Below are positions 43,895 through 54,754 of a DNA stretch of 64,000 bases, one piece after another (within the stretch, counting starts at the first letter, position 1; each line of letters begins with the position of its first letter). The translations under genes and the position numbers were made by a program. Origin of the DNA: Craspedostauros australis. Taxonomy: Eukaryota > Bacillariophyta > Bacillariophyceae > Mastogloiales > Achnanthaceae. The stretch spans positions 1,860,001-1,924,000 of the forward strand of contig JAMXDE010000012.1 in assembly GCA_026770025.1 (NCBI GenBank), in the 5' to 3' direction. The notes beneath the pieces were generated by a model that worked only from the letters and a program-made list of their open reading frames with translations, was not told the origin of the DNA and did not search any database.

Positions 43895-45467
43895 CTTGCA
43901 GCAACTGATGTTCCCTTCCCGATGCTTCGCGGAATAGGAGAATGCCTTGCTCAATTTGTTTCTTGTTTCTTGTGTTCGCCGAGTACTCTGCAGAGACTTC
44001 CGACGGAACGCGATGCGAAGACGAAAGCGCAGGTGGGCGTTGGAATCCCAGGGCACAGACTTGTCAAAGCACACGGAATGGAGAAGGGATCGATGATGCT
44101 GCAGTCACAACAGCGACGGGGGAGGCTGGTGCTTCGTGCCTTGCGCGGTGTGGGTATGACAAGAGTATGTGCTGTATGGTACAACTATGAGTATGACTGT
44201 CCGTACTTGTTCGCAGAACTTCTTTGTGGCTATGCCTGCGGGTGTTGCTTTTGTTCTGTTCTGTTTGGTGGATGGAGATGATGGCGGTGGCGATGGTACG
44301 TCAGGCTTCGTGATGGCAAGGATCCACCGCGAATTCGATCGAATGGATCAAATCGATATTGTGATGTGTGTTCCTCTAGATTTAACAGTAGGCTACGAGA
44401 AATGATATCACCATCCCAAAATAGTTCCAAAAGCATCATCCCTCTGTGCCCTGAGGCAAAGGCATGTGTTAGTTGGATCATACCACATCAATAGGCTCAA
44501 GAGAGGAAGTTCTGTCGCCTGCTCCTTCTGTGATTGCGTGCGAGTGGTTGTAGAGAATGCTACTACACAAACAGACTGCACGTATCGTGGTTCGGTTTGC
44601 TGCGCGCAATCGTAGGCGAGTACGAGTGAGCAGACAAGGGCTCCTCATTGACAGCGGTCTTGCTACGATCCATTGCACATTGATGTACCCAATGGGAGAT
44701 ACTGTAGGATAGAGTATAGTCAGAGAAAGAGGCGAGTGAAAGATTGCTCTATGACTGTTAAAAGTAGTCGTTCTTACTCATTCGCGAAGTGACGAATGCT
44801 ATGGGAGTGGAGGATGATGGTGTCATCTCACCATTCCCCGGTCGTGGTCTAGCAAGTGATGGCTCTGGTGCATCCTCTGTGGCAATGAGTACGCCGTGAC
44901 ACACCTTCAATGCGATCGAGGATGATTCTTGTTGCTGCCGCTACGCTGCGCTGATTTGTGATGGCTCGGCTGATCATTGCCTGCATCGGTTCATGAGGAC
45001 TGCTCGGCTTGTTAGAGAACCAACCAGCAGGCTGTCTTGGTCGGTTGCCTTTCTTTCGAGGCATCATTCTGCTTTTGCCGTTGAAGCAGAGTGCAGCGCT
45101 TGACGCATGTTCTTCATCGACCATATGCCCGCTGCAGGGCGACTGGATGCACTGCGTGGTTGATGTGGATGGTATTGGCCTTGCGGCCTCCTTCATCCAT
45201 TGGATCTTCCGAAGATCGTGATGCTTCCACCCCGTGGAGACGTCACGAGTCTTCTCCATCGCTGTCTCCTAATGCGCATTCGTACGCAAGGAGAGTGCCA
45301 ATGCGCGCACAAGAATGCGGCTTGGTTGGTGGGTGTTGCTGTTGTTGTTGCGAATCCTGACCGGTTCGTGGCGGTCTTGGCGAGGGATTCGCGTTGCCAG
45401 GCACGTCATCCGCATGCCTGATCCGATGCCTGGTGGTTGTTGTGTTGACTAGGCTTCTTGATGATTA
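43895..45467. other. Intergenic region, 1.6 kb
   Basis: One reverse frame, 45259-44849 (136 codons, MEKTRDVSTGWKHHDLRKIQ), has a proper ATG and reasonable composition and could be a small gene, but no family is recognisable and frames on the other strand overlap it. Otherwise nothing is seen. Confidence 0.4.
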
Positions 45468-45728
45468 CTAGAAACCGGTCAGCTCACAGCAAGAAGGACC
45501 ATCGAGCGTTGAGTTGAATCCTTGCCACGATGGCGAGGCCCGAGCGGCGGCAGTGGCGTTGGGAAGCGCAGGCATGGTGGATGCTGTTGCGGCTTTGGAA
45601 GACGACGCGAAGCAAGGAGACGCGGACATCATGGCAACGCCGGACGAGGTTGCCTTGGTGGACTTCTTGGCGGCAATTCCGCGGACGGAGAGCTTGGATT
45701 GGAGCTGGATGGCGAGGCGGCGGATCAT
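45468..45728 (-). CDS. Possible small protein with mitochondrial-type N-terminus
   Basis: An 86-residue frame beginning MIRRLAIQLQSKLSVRGIAA, with A at -3 and an A/C-rich stretch upstream. The start has the amphipathic, Arg-containing and acid-free character of a mitochondrial targeting helix. The rest is Ala/Ser/Thr-rich and ends in SCCELTGF. I recognise no family. It stands alone between the TPR gene and the MORC-like gene, both on the same strand. The shortness and bias of the sequence leave real doubt that it is a gene. Confidence 0.45.
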   Translation of the reverse strand: MIRRLAIQLQSKLSVRGIAAKKSTKATSSGVAMMSASPCFASSSKAATASTMPALPNATAAARASPSWQGFNSTLDGPSCCELTGF

Positions 45729-46627
45729 CGTGATATAATGCGTGGGTGTTTGGGTGAGCGTTGCGATGTCTTGTTGTGCTTGTCTCTGTTTTTGTGTGGG
45801 GGTGAGGCCATCGATGTGTGGATGGCGTGATCCAATACGGATCTGTGGAGGCCACCATGCATCATCCAACGCGGAGAACAAGCGAGAGACACAAGCAAAC
45901 AAGCAGATGGAAAAAGGTTTCCTTCGCCACCGACTTTTGTCGTTGAACACAACACCAATCGCGAAGGCCATCGCGTTGATTCCACCCAGCACAAGATCAC
46001 TTCCATTTTTGTCAAAAGTTCTGACACGATTCCATTGTTTTTCCTCACGTTCTCGGAGCTTTGCGCTTCAGGATCTTCCCGCACAATTGCAAATCGCGCA
46101 CACGTGGCCACACCCAACAAACGAAAATGCAATTGCAAAACGTGAGCTGTCACGTGGGTGTTCTTCTTGGATTGGACCAAAAGGTATCTTCCGTGGAAGG
46201 GACACACAAAGATACCATCGTCAAGATTCCCTCCACTTTGGCCAAGGAGGGAACAGATGGGTAGCTTCAGGAAACAGAAGGACTGAAATGAGACAGAACG
46301 CAACGGGATGGACCCCGCAACAGCTGCTCCATGTGGTCTCCTCCGAAGAGGAAGCCAAGAGAGGGCAGTACACAAAAACGCTCATGGCTCTCGAGTAGTC
46401 GTCGATGGGTAGAGACTCTACGACAACGTGGACTTCTGGACATCCATGAAACGGATACTCCAATAATGTTTGGTTTGTAGGTATGGATCGTAGCAGCAAT
46501 GCCCCATTGTATGAAGATTGGATTACTTTATGTGATTCGTTTAACTGGAATCCATGTTGATCATCGGCACTCCTGCCATCGTCATGACTTGTGCTTGCAC
46601 CTGCATCCTGTATCCAAAACAAAACAA
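45729..46627. other. Intergenic region, 0.9 kb
   Basis: Several overlapping frames are open on both strands (for example 45742-46398 forward). None shows domain character, and the codon patterns conflict. I call no gene. Confidence 0.4.
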
Positions 46628-49600
46628 TCAAAGCACAGAATCATCATCATCGTCGTCGTCGTCGTGGTCGTCGTCAGAGTCGTCATCGCTGAAGGAAGGA
46701 GCATTCTGCACTGGCTGTGACGATGCGCGCCTGCTGCTGGACCTGCTCCTCGATCGAGTCGCCCTCCTTTTGCGGTTTGTGTTTGCGCCAGATGATGTGC
46801 TTCTCTTCGCTCTCGTGATGCCCTCGTCGTTGTCGTACAAGTCATCATCGTCCGAACTGAGATCACCGCGTATGTTGATCTTGTTCTTGCGGCAGATCCG
46901 TTTCAGCTCGTCCACCTTGTCCATCAGCCGCATGTTCTCCTGATGCAATCCGCGGCATCGTTCCGCCGTCTGTCTCTCCGTCGACAGCATCTCCTGGCAG
47001 TACCTCTGCTCTTCCTTGTATTTGCGACGGTATTCCCTGGCCTTTGCCAGCGTCGCGTCCTTCTTGGCGCTGTGCTCCTTCATCTCTTCTTCGAGAGCCT
47101 TGATGCGTTCGTCGCGTTCTCGGATGGTCGCCTGCAGTTCCTTGTTGGCATCGCTGCGCTGTTGGAGTTGCGACTTCCACTGGGCCTGTGTCCTGCCAGA
47201 CGATCTCCCGGTGTCGTCAGCGAATACATCCATTTCGAGATTTCCATTATCATTGAGAAGGTCCACAATGTCAGGGGGGATGGCTGCGGCTTGCTTCTTG
47301 TTAGCAGCCTTTCTCTTCCTCGACCGCGGGGTCGACTTCCTCTTCTTCGGAGTCCTGGGAGCTTCGGATGAGGAATCATAGTCACCATCTTCATCACCGT
47401 TGCCGACATCATCCGAAAGTAATGCCTTCTCAAAATCGACGCGCGCAGCGCAGTCCTTTCCATCCTTTTGAATGAGACGATCCCGCTTGCTCTTCGGACA
47501 TCGGATCACTCCCAGCTTTTGATTCCAACCCAGCAAGTCGAAGCGCAGGAACGATCCTGTCGAAAGCTGCGGAAACACCGTCATCCGGCCTGATTTCCGC
47601 GTTTTCATCGTAGTCGACCTTTCCACCAGCGATTTGATCTTCGGAAGCTGTTGACAGACCGCCTTGGCAACGTTCGTCTTCGTTCCAAGTCTGTCCGCGT
47701 AGAACCTCCAGTACGTGTGGGTGCACCCGCCCACCCAGGCCTGCATGTTGGTCTCGTGCGTTTCGCCGTGAGCCTCCAGCCCAAATGCGACATCCTGCTT
47801 CGTTGGGTTGAGCGGCAGTGTCCCGTGCAGGTCGTCAATAATGACGGTCAGCCCCTGCGCGAATTCGGAGCCGCTGGTGACGAGACCGAGCTCCGCGCGA
47901 CAGTCCTTCGAATACTTGATCAACCGGCCGGACGTGCGGCTGTACAAATACATGGACGCGGCGGACGTCTTGGAGGACGCGCGAATGGGGTCGAATCCGC
48001 ACCAAATGCGCATCTGGGAGATCGTTTTGGGATTTGGTGGTGGCATCGGCTTCAACGGCGCTCTGGGCGCTCGTTTTGGTGAAGCGGCTTTCTTGATTAC
48101 CTTCGGAGGATCCGACGGTGCTTCGATGGCCTCCTCTTGGTGATACTTGGCCACAGGCACAGGTGCTCTCGGACTGCATCTTCGCGATGGTGTCTTTCTG
48201 GCCATCTTCTTGAGAGGTCGTTGCTTGATGGTGGGCTCTGGGGTTGCCATTATTGCACCATCCGAGTCCTGCATTGCAAGGTCTTGAATACCATCTTTCA
48301 TCCCATTTCCAAGTTGAGGAACAGCGGCATCCTCGTCGGCCTTTTTTGCATTGGCCGCTGCGAGTGATGCGCGAGACTCAAGTTGTTTGCCGTTGCCGTT
48401 GGCGTCCCCGCCTTCCTTGATGTCGGCCAGCACTTGTTCCAAATGCCACCAATTCTGCATCTTTTGGAAGGGCGTGATTTTGGAGTACATCACGTCGAAT
48501 CTGGTGAGCTCGACGAGTCTCCGTTCCCAGTACTGAAACTCGATTCGATCCCACTGCACCTGGATATGGAAATGGAGAGGAACATGCAGGTACCGCATTG
48601 GCAACTCCCTCTCCAGCTCTTCGAGGAGACGAGCAGAAGCGCTGATCTTTGTTTGGATCAGGCTTACCTCGGAGACTGCGTCTTTATCTGCGTTAGCGCC
48701 ACCTGTGCTTTCACGAATCTCAAATGTATCGGCGACCTGTCCTTGATGTCTCAGGTTGCACATGATGAGGACGAAGACATGTGGATGGTCCTTCCATTCA
48801 TCGCGCTGCGTGATGCACTCGAAGACCTTGGCGACCTTCTCCGCGCCGAGCCGCACTGCTTCACCGTTGCTCGTGGTTTGTTCGGACGAACCGTAGGACC
48901 GAAATGCTGAACCAAAGGTTTGAGGATGGCGCGCTGCCAAATCCGTCAAGACCTTGGTGGCAGAGGGCATGCTCTGCGACATGGAGCCGTCCGGCAGCTG
49001 GACGGATGGCAGATTGGGTTCCTTCTTTTGCAGGTCCTTCGACAGAACACCCAGGCCGAACTTAGTGGAGCTTGATTTGGTGCAAATGATGGAGACATCG
49101 CTGAGATGCGCACATGCCTGCTTGATGCCGACCCCATTTTCTCCAATCTCTGAGTCGTTCTGCTTGGAGGAACGGTAGACTGTGAGGATCTGCGCCATGG
49201 GCGGGATGGGATGGACGGATGAGTTCATCATGAGCACGCCTTCTCCCGTGGGCCTCGCCTTGGTTCTGTCGCTTGTCCCTGTTGGATTGCCGGAGTCAGA
49301 TGCTGCCGCCTCCCCGCCGTTGCCATTTCGCCCATTCCTGTGTGCTTTTGCATCTGTCAGTTTGTGGACGCTGAGGTCGCTCTGCACGGTGATGATCGGC
49401 GTTTGACTTTGAGCGTAGCGAGACTTGCTGGACTGCAGATCCTGCTCCTGCAGGCAGGCATCGATGGCATTGTCGAAGAGATCGAGCATGGCCATGATCG
49501 GTTTGTTGAAACTGCGCGTCCAGGACTTCCACATGCCAGCGCCTTCCACCGTGGCCTTGGCAAACTGCGAAGAATCAGGTTGCATCGCATCAGTCCCATT

Positions 49601-49720
49601 GTAATTGAGATAATCATCTGGATCGTTGTATTGGCCTTCGCCGTCAAGCGCCTGCTCCGGATCCAAGAGCATGCCGTCGCTGGCTGAATGGAAGGTGTCC
49701 ATGTCCGTCAGGTCGTTCAT
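46628..49720 (-). CDS. MORC-like GHKL ATPase with coiled coil and acidic tail
   Basis: Single exon, 1,030 residues. The frame stays open further upstream, but that part is a tacgtatg-type repeat, so I start at MNDLTDMDTFHSASDG. The GHKL ATP-binding fold shows as MLDLFDNAIDACL (about 78-90; an Asp stands where MORC proteins have the catalytic Glu before xxDN) and IGENGVGIKQACAHLSD (about 192-208). An S5-like middle domain typical of MORC proteins lies at about 586-645 (MYLYSRTSGRLIKYSKDCRA, then PLNPTKQDVAFG). Between them are long insertions with basic Pro-rich sequence. The C-terminus has nuclear-type basic clusters (KKRKSTPRSRKRK), a coiled coil at about 850-950 and an Asp-rich end. MORC ATPases compact chromatin and silence genes or transposons. 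I see no CW zinc finger. ATPase activity with the Asp substitution is uncertain. Confidence 0.82.
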   Translation of the reverse strand: MNDLTDMDTFHSASDGMLLDPEQALDGEGQYNDPDDYLNYNGTDAMQPDSSQFAKATVEGAGMWKSWTRSFNKPIMAMLDLFDNAIDACLQEQDLQSSKSRYAQSQTPIITVQSDLSVHKLTDAKAHRNGRNGNGGEAAASDSGNPTGTSDRTKARPTGEGVLMMNSSVHPIPPMAQILTVYRSSKQNDSEIGENGVGIKQACAHLSDVSIICTKSSSTKFGLGVLSKDLQKKEPNLPSVQLPDGSMSQSMPSATKVLTDLAARHPQTFGSAFRSYGSSEQTTSNGEAVRLGAEKVAKVFECITQRDEWKDHPHVFVLIMCNLRHQGQVADTFEIRESTGGANADKDAVSEVSLIQTKISASARLLEELERELPMRYLHVPLHFHIQVQWDRIEFQYWERRLVELTRFDVMYSKITPFQKMQNWWHLEQVLADIKEGGDANGNGKQLESRASLAAANAKKADEDAAVPQLGNGMKDGIQDLAMQDSDGAIMATPEPTIKQRPLKKMARKTPSRRCSPRAPVPVAKYHQEEAIEAPSDPPKVIKKAASPKRAPRAPLKPMPPPNPKTISQMRIWCGFDPIRASSKTSAASMYLYSRTSGRLIKYSKDCRAELGLVTSGSEFAQGLTVIIDDLHGTLPLNPTKQDVAFGLEAHGETHETNMQAWVGGCTHTYWRFYADRLGTKTNVAKAVCQQLPKIKSLVERSTTMKTRKSGRMTVFPQLSTGSFLRFDLLGWNQKLGVIRCPKSKRDRLIQKDGKDCAARVDFEKALLSDDVGNGDEDGDYDSSSEAPRTPKKRKSTPRSRKRKAANKKQAAAIPPDIVDLLNDNGNLEMDVFADDTGRSSGRTQAQWKSQLQQRSDANKELQATIRERDERIKALEEEMKEHSAKKDATLAKAREYRRKYKEEQRYCQEMLSTERQTAERCRGLHQENMRLMDKVDELKRICRKNKINIRGDLSSDDDDLYDNDEGITRAKRSTSSGANTNRKRRATRSRSRSSSRRASSQPVQNAPSFSDDDSDDDHDDDDDDDDSVL

Positions 49721-50660
49721 CGTTCCACCGTCTGGCTCGCTAGATTGCTCGACTCTGAGGAGTGCTTGTGATAGTCCAACACAGACGCCCCACGAGCACA
49801 CTTCTGCGGGCCTTTGTACTTGCGATGGCTTCACTTTTGGCTGTTCTCGTACTCGCACGTCTGTATGTGCGTACGTATGTATGCACGTATGTCTGCACGT
49901 ACGTATGTCTGCACGTATTGGTATGGTCTTGTGCGATGGAGTATACGCGCCCTGCTTGCTTGATGGCGTGCCTGCAATTGAACAAATCTGGAGAGGATTA
50001 TGAACCAGATTCAACGAACATTATTGCCATCGATGGGTCTGCTGTTGCTGTTGTTGTCACCTGTTGTTGTTCTTGCTTCTCTCGTCGTATGATTTGTTTG
50101 TGATCCTTGCTGCCTCCCCTTCGGTGCTTTGGCTTCGATGTTCTCGCGCCTCGGCTGCGACGCACAACACAAAAGAGAGGGAGACAGAGGGGCACTGTGA
50201 CCCCGATCTTTGAAATTTCGCACAAACGTTCGTGTTGCTTTGTGCCCATCTGGCAACAGATTGCGATGGGCGCAGAAATGGTCACATGAGTCGATATGAT
50301 CTCACTTCGACTAACGTGACTGCAACAACAACGAGATACTGTTCGATCGTGTTTCAAGAAGTCCCGGGAGTAAGATACGATGTTGTCTTCTTGGTTCGGG
50401 ACCGAAGCAAAACTTGGCGATCATTCGTTCGACATCAACACGCTCACCGAAGGGCAACAACAGGCACCACCACATCTGCAGACCGATACAAGGACACATA
50501 CATACACAGAGAGAGAGAGAGGGAGAGGGAGCGCCCTACATACCTTTGCATGCTGCCATTTCATACTGCCATTGCATGCTGCCATTGCCCATCGCCGATC
50601 AAGGTTCAAAGAAGATCGTCTCCCACCGCAACAGCCATCCACGGCGAATCGCATTCTGTG
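49721..50660. promoter_or_regulatory. Divergent promoter region of the MORC-like and GH3 genes
   Basis: Both neighbours start outward from this 940-base region. It contains an imperfect CGTATGT repeat (about 49,866-49,917) in the MORC-side leader and a GA run (about 50,508-50,532) in the GH3-side leader. No specific factor site is recognised. Confidence 0.5.
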
Positions 50661-53600
50661 ATGAAACACCTTCCTGTGCAGCCATCGAAGTTCAGGCTTT
50701 CCCTTCTGCTTCCATGGCTTCTGATCCTCGGCTCCGGGCTCCGTCCATGCCGCTGCGTCCGGATATGGGATGAGGTGTGCACCCAGGACGATGTCGTGCA
50801 TCTTCCATTCTGCCAGCTCGACCTGCCGCTCGATGACCGCGTGGAAGATTACGTCAACCGGATTCCCACGCAGCAACAGATCGACATGATGTCTCACGTC
50901 GCTGCGGAGTATCCACCTTTGCATATCCCGCCTTACCAATGGTGGTCGGAAGGTCTGCACGGTGCGATGGTCCAATGTGTGTCGAGGGCGGATCTGGATC
51001 AGCGCTTTGTGGATGTCTCAGACGAGCAAAGCGATGGACAGTCACGACGTACGACTACTGCCCCCTTCGACAGCCAGCCAAGCATGAATCCGCAGACCCT
51101 CCTTCGTGGCTACCAGCCAGGGCTCAGCATCCCAAGCAATCGGCAGTATCAGCAGAAGCAGAAGCAGTTCAGGTGCCCCACCAGCTTCCCGGCACCATCC
51201 GGTCTCGGGAGCTCCTTCAATAAAACACTTTGGCGTGAGGTTGCTGCAGCGATCGGGAGGGAAGGACGAGCGTTGCTCAATTTGCGACCGCAGCACAGCA
51301 CAACTCCAAGCCAAATTCCGATCGGTGACGGACTCACATTCTGGTCTCCAACCATCAATTTACAACGCGATCCTCGATGGGGACGCAACCAGGAAGGTAC
51401 GTTGTCTGTGTGTGGAGTAGTGTGCTCAATTAACGATGCAATCCGGGCCATATGCACAAAGAACGTGGAAGGCGCATCGCTGGTTCGAGATCTAGCACGT
51501 CCTCAACGTTACGCTTGCTCACCCTGCCTCTGCGTCATTGTATTCCCCCCTCCACCCGCTTCACCCACCTCTGCGTGTTTCTTTTCTTGTGCATGATACA
51601 ATCACAGTCCCCGGCGAAGACCCGCACATGACTGGTGCGTACGCCGTCGCATACGTCAACGGACTCCAATCCATACCCTCTAGCAGCAGCGCCAGCCAGC
51701 GCACCTCTCCTCGGTCCACTCCGCACATTCAAATCGCAGCAGGATGCAAGCACTTTGTGGCCAACTCGCTGGAGAATTGGAACGGGATCACACGGCACGA
51801 CTTCGATGCGCAAGTCACAAAGTATGATCTCTACAACTACTACTTCGTTCCTTTCCGAGAATGTGTCCAAACCGGCAATTCCCGCGGAGTCATGTGCTCC
51901 TACAATGCTGTCAATGGCGAACCATCGTGTTCCAACAACTGGCTGCTCAAGGATGTCCTGCGAGACGAGTGGAACTTCGGTGGATACGTCGTGTCTGATT
52001 GTGGCGCGCTGGTCGACATCGACAATGGCCACAAGGCCGCAAAAGATGCTGCGGAAGCGTCGGCGAAAGCGCTGAATGCAACCACCGATGTGAATTGCGG
52101 CGATGGATCGCACTATCCCAAAGGTCTGCACGAGGCATTCCAGCAGGGCATGGTGAAGGAAGATCAGATTCGGCAATCGTTCCGTCGCATGGTCCGTGTG
52201 CAGATGGAGCTGGGGTTGTTCGATAACGACAAAGACAGGACGGTTGGCCCAAGCACCGCTACCAGGATCGAAGAAGCCGAGGAGCCTGCAAGCGATACCG
52301 ATGCGGATTGGGATGCGATCGATTCACCTGAACATCGAAAGCTCGCCTACGAGGCTGCGTTGCAGAGCATCATCCTGTTGAAGAATGATGGTGATACGCT
52401 GCCTCTCAAGCGAGCATCCCTCCTGGAGACGCCAAATGCTGCCAAACCAAGGGTTGCCGTCATCGGACCACACACGCATTCCACGGCCGCATTGCTGAGC
52501 GCATATTATGGAGAACGCTGCGGACATTCTGATCTCAACGAACGAGATGATCAACAAACACCATGGGACACGGATGATCCGGAAACATCCGAGAGCTCGC
52601 CTCCGCTTCATGGATTCGACGTAGATTGTGTCGAAACGCCGCTGCAAGGTCTGGCTGCTGCCGATCCAAATGCAGAGACGATTGGCGCAATGGGATGCTC
52701 GATGATTGGCGATCTTCCGGAGGCTGACGAAGCCCAACTGATGAAGGAAGCGATGGAACTTGCCGCAACCGCGGACACCATCGTGCTCGCACTTGGTCTG
52801 GACCGATCCGTGGAACGAGAAGGTCGTGATCGGTACAACACCACCCTGCCCGGCCTGCAATCCAAGCTTGCCAATGGTATTTTGGATCTGGGCAATCCCA
52901 GAACTATCCTCGTCCTGTTTCATGGCGGAACCGTGTCATTGGGCGAAGAACTGCTGCAGAAAGCCCCCGCGATTGTGTCGGCAAGCTACGGCGGCCAAGC
53001 GGCTTCACGGGCGCTGGCATCGGTACTGTACGGCGACTACAATCCCACAGGGCGTCTCGCGGCCACTGTCTATCCACCCAACTACGTGAACCAAATCCCA
53101 TTGACCGAAATGGGCTTGAACGTCGGCGTCGGTCGCACCTATCTGTACTACAAGGGCCCCGTGGAATTCCCATTCGGGCATGGCCTGAGCTACAGCGACT
53201 GGGGCGTCGCACTTCACGGTGGCGATGGCAGGTTGCATGTTGACGTGCGCGATTGGTCCTCGCCGTTGTCGCTGTCACTGACGGTGAAGAATCTGGGACC
53301 CATGCCTGGTGGTCAGTCCGTGCTTCTATTTTGGAAGTTGATCGAGTTTGACTTGCCGCAAGATAAGCCTGATGTGGAGGGGGCTGCATCAGTGCCCATC
53401 CGATTGCTGGGGTCGGCATCAACGTCGTCAGCATCCCTCATTGCATCCGAAGCACGTCAACCGCAACGCAGGCTATGTGCGTTTGAGACGGCACCGATGC
53501 TAAAAGCGAATGAAAGCCACATGATGCAGGTGGATATAGCATGGAAGGATGTAGCTGTGTGGCACGAATCGCTCGGAGACTACGGAATCATTCCAGGTCT

Positions 53601-53775
53601 CTACGAAGTGGAAGCCCAGGTTTCTGGTTGGTGGAACACTCATGTCCCTTTCGACAACGACGACGACGACAACACTAATAACGACAATGGAATTGGAGAT
53701 GATTCCAGACGCACGGGCGAAGGTGGCCATGACGCAAGCACTTCCAAACTTCGTGTGCACGTCGTCGCAGGCTGA
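50661..53775 (+). CDS. Secreted glycoside hydrolase family 3 enzyme (beta-xylosidase/glucosidase type)
   Basis: Two exons, 50661-51396 and 51608-53775; donor GAAG|GTACGT, acceptor CACAG|TC, 967 residues. A signal peptide (LSLLLPWLLILGSGLRPCRC) begins the protein. GH3 domain 1 shows LTFWSPTINLQRDPRWGRNQ, then VPGEDPHMTGAYAVAYVNGL, KHFVANSLENWNG, and the nucleophile in GYVVSDCGALVD (Asp376). Domain 2 follows (YEAALQSIILLKNDGDTLPL to FPFGHGLSYSD), and a fibronectin III-like end (LSLSLTVKNLGPMPGGQSVL). The order and motifs match plant and oomycete beta-xylosidases more than bacterial glucosidases. An insertion of Ser/Thr/Gln-rich sequence before domain 1 lengthens it beyond the usual roughly 770 residues. 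It probably trims xylose or related sugars from extracellular or cell-wall glycans; the exact substrate is unknown. Confidence 0.95.
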
Positions 53776-54754
53776 TACGATGTGAACAATGGTGTAACAA
53801 AAAACTTGCACTACCTGTTATAGTAGAGAGACAATACATCCTATTCTCGAGAGTACGAGTGCAACCGCATGCGCATTGATCTCTCTCAAGAGCGGCACTT
53901 CTCTGGTGGCATAATGTTGCGTATCGTTATCGCACTCCTTCGTGCAGATGTCTATGATTGGAGGCAAGAAGCCCGCGAGCTCTTGGTTCGTTGCGTGGTT
54001 GGCGGGAGCATCCAACCAGCGCGAAAACGGGACTGCGCAACGATACTCGTCTTCTGCATGTTGAATTGCGAATCGGAACTGTATCTGGTGTGCTTCCGAC
54101 GCCGTGTCAACGCCTTTCCCGCGCGTCCCGTATCCATCACAACAGATGCACACACCCCACAAGCAACCGACCATTCCCACACGGAAGGTGCCCAACCACC
54201 CCATCCCGCCTCACTCCGTCATTCAGAGAGACAGTTGAGTTGCGCTTGACTCCGGATTGTGCGAATACGGCCACGAGTATCGTGTTGCATTGCATTCCGC
54301 TACATCTGATTGATCCACCACGATTGAAATTCGAAGCAGAGAGGATCTTGCAAGTGTGCCGCTATACTATACAACTACGCAAGACAACCACTTTGCCGAC
54401 GAAGGCATCACTGTACCACACGTACCATACGCACCATACCACGCTGTTGTATCCCATCACCGCACGCCGCTGTTTGGTTGTGTCGTTGATCCTTCCTGAC
54501 GACTTCCATCCCAACGGAGACACGTGGGATTGACATCCGAAGGCAATCCAAAGGCAATCCAGCAATCCAACAAGAGAGCGAGAGAGCGAACAACACTGTA
54601 AGTACAACGGTCAAGAATATTATACGACTACACACCAGCAGTTTGACACACAGCAGGAACATCCACGGCAAGAAACGAAGCCGCATAAACCTCCAAAGCA
54701 TTGTGGAATACTCGCATCAGCATAGAATAGTGGAGAGGACAGCCGATCGACAAG
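53776..54754. other. Intergenic region and leader
   Basis: No gene is supported; frames overlap on both strands. The last 150 bases are an A/C-rich leader for the EF-hand gene. Confidence 0.45.

Noticed and set aside
45742-46398. Forward frame of 218 codons between the small gene and the MORC-like gene
   Set aside because: Conflicting open frames on both strands and no domain.
49721-50014. N-terminal extension of the MORC-like protein by 98 codons
   Set aside because: The extension is translated from a tacgtatg-type repeat and is His/Thr/Arg-biased; the ATG at 49720 starts normal protein sequence.
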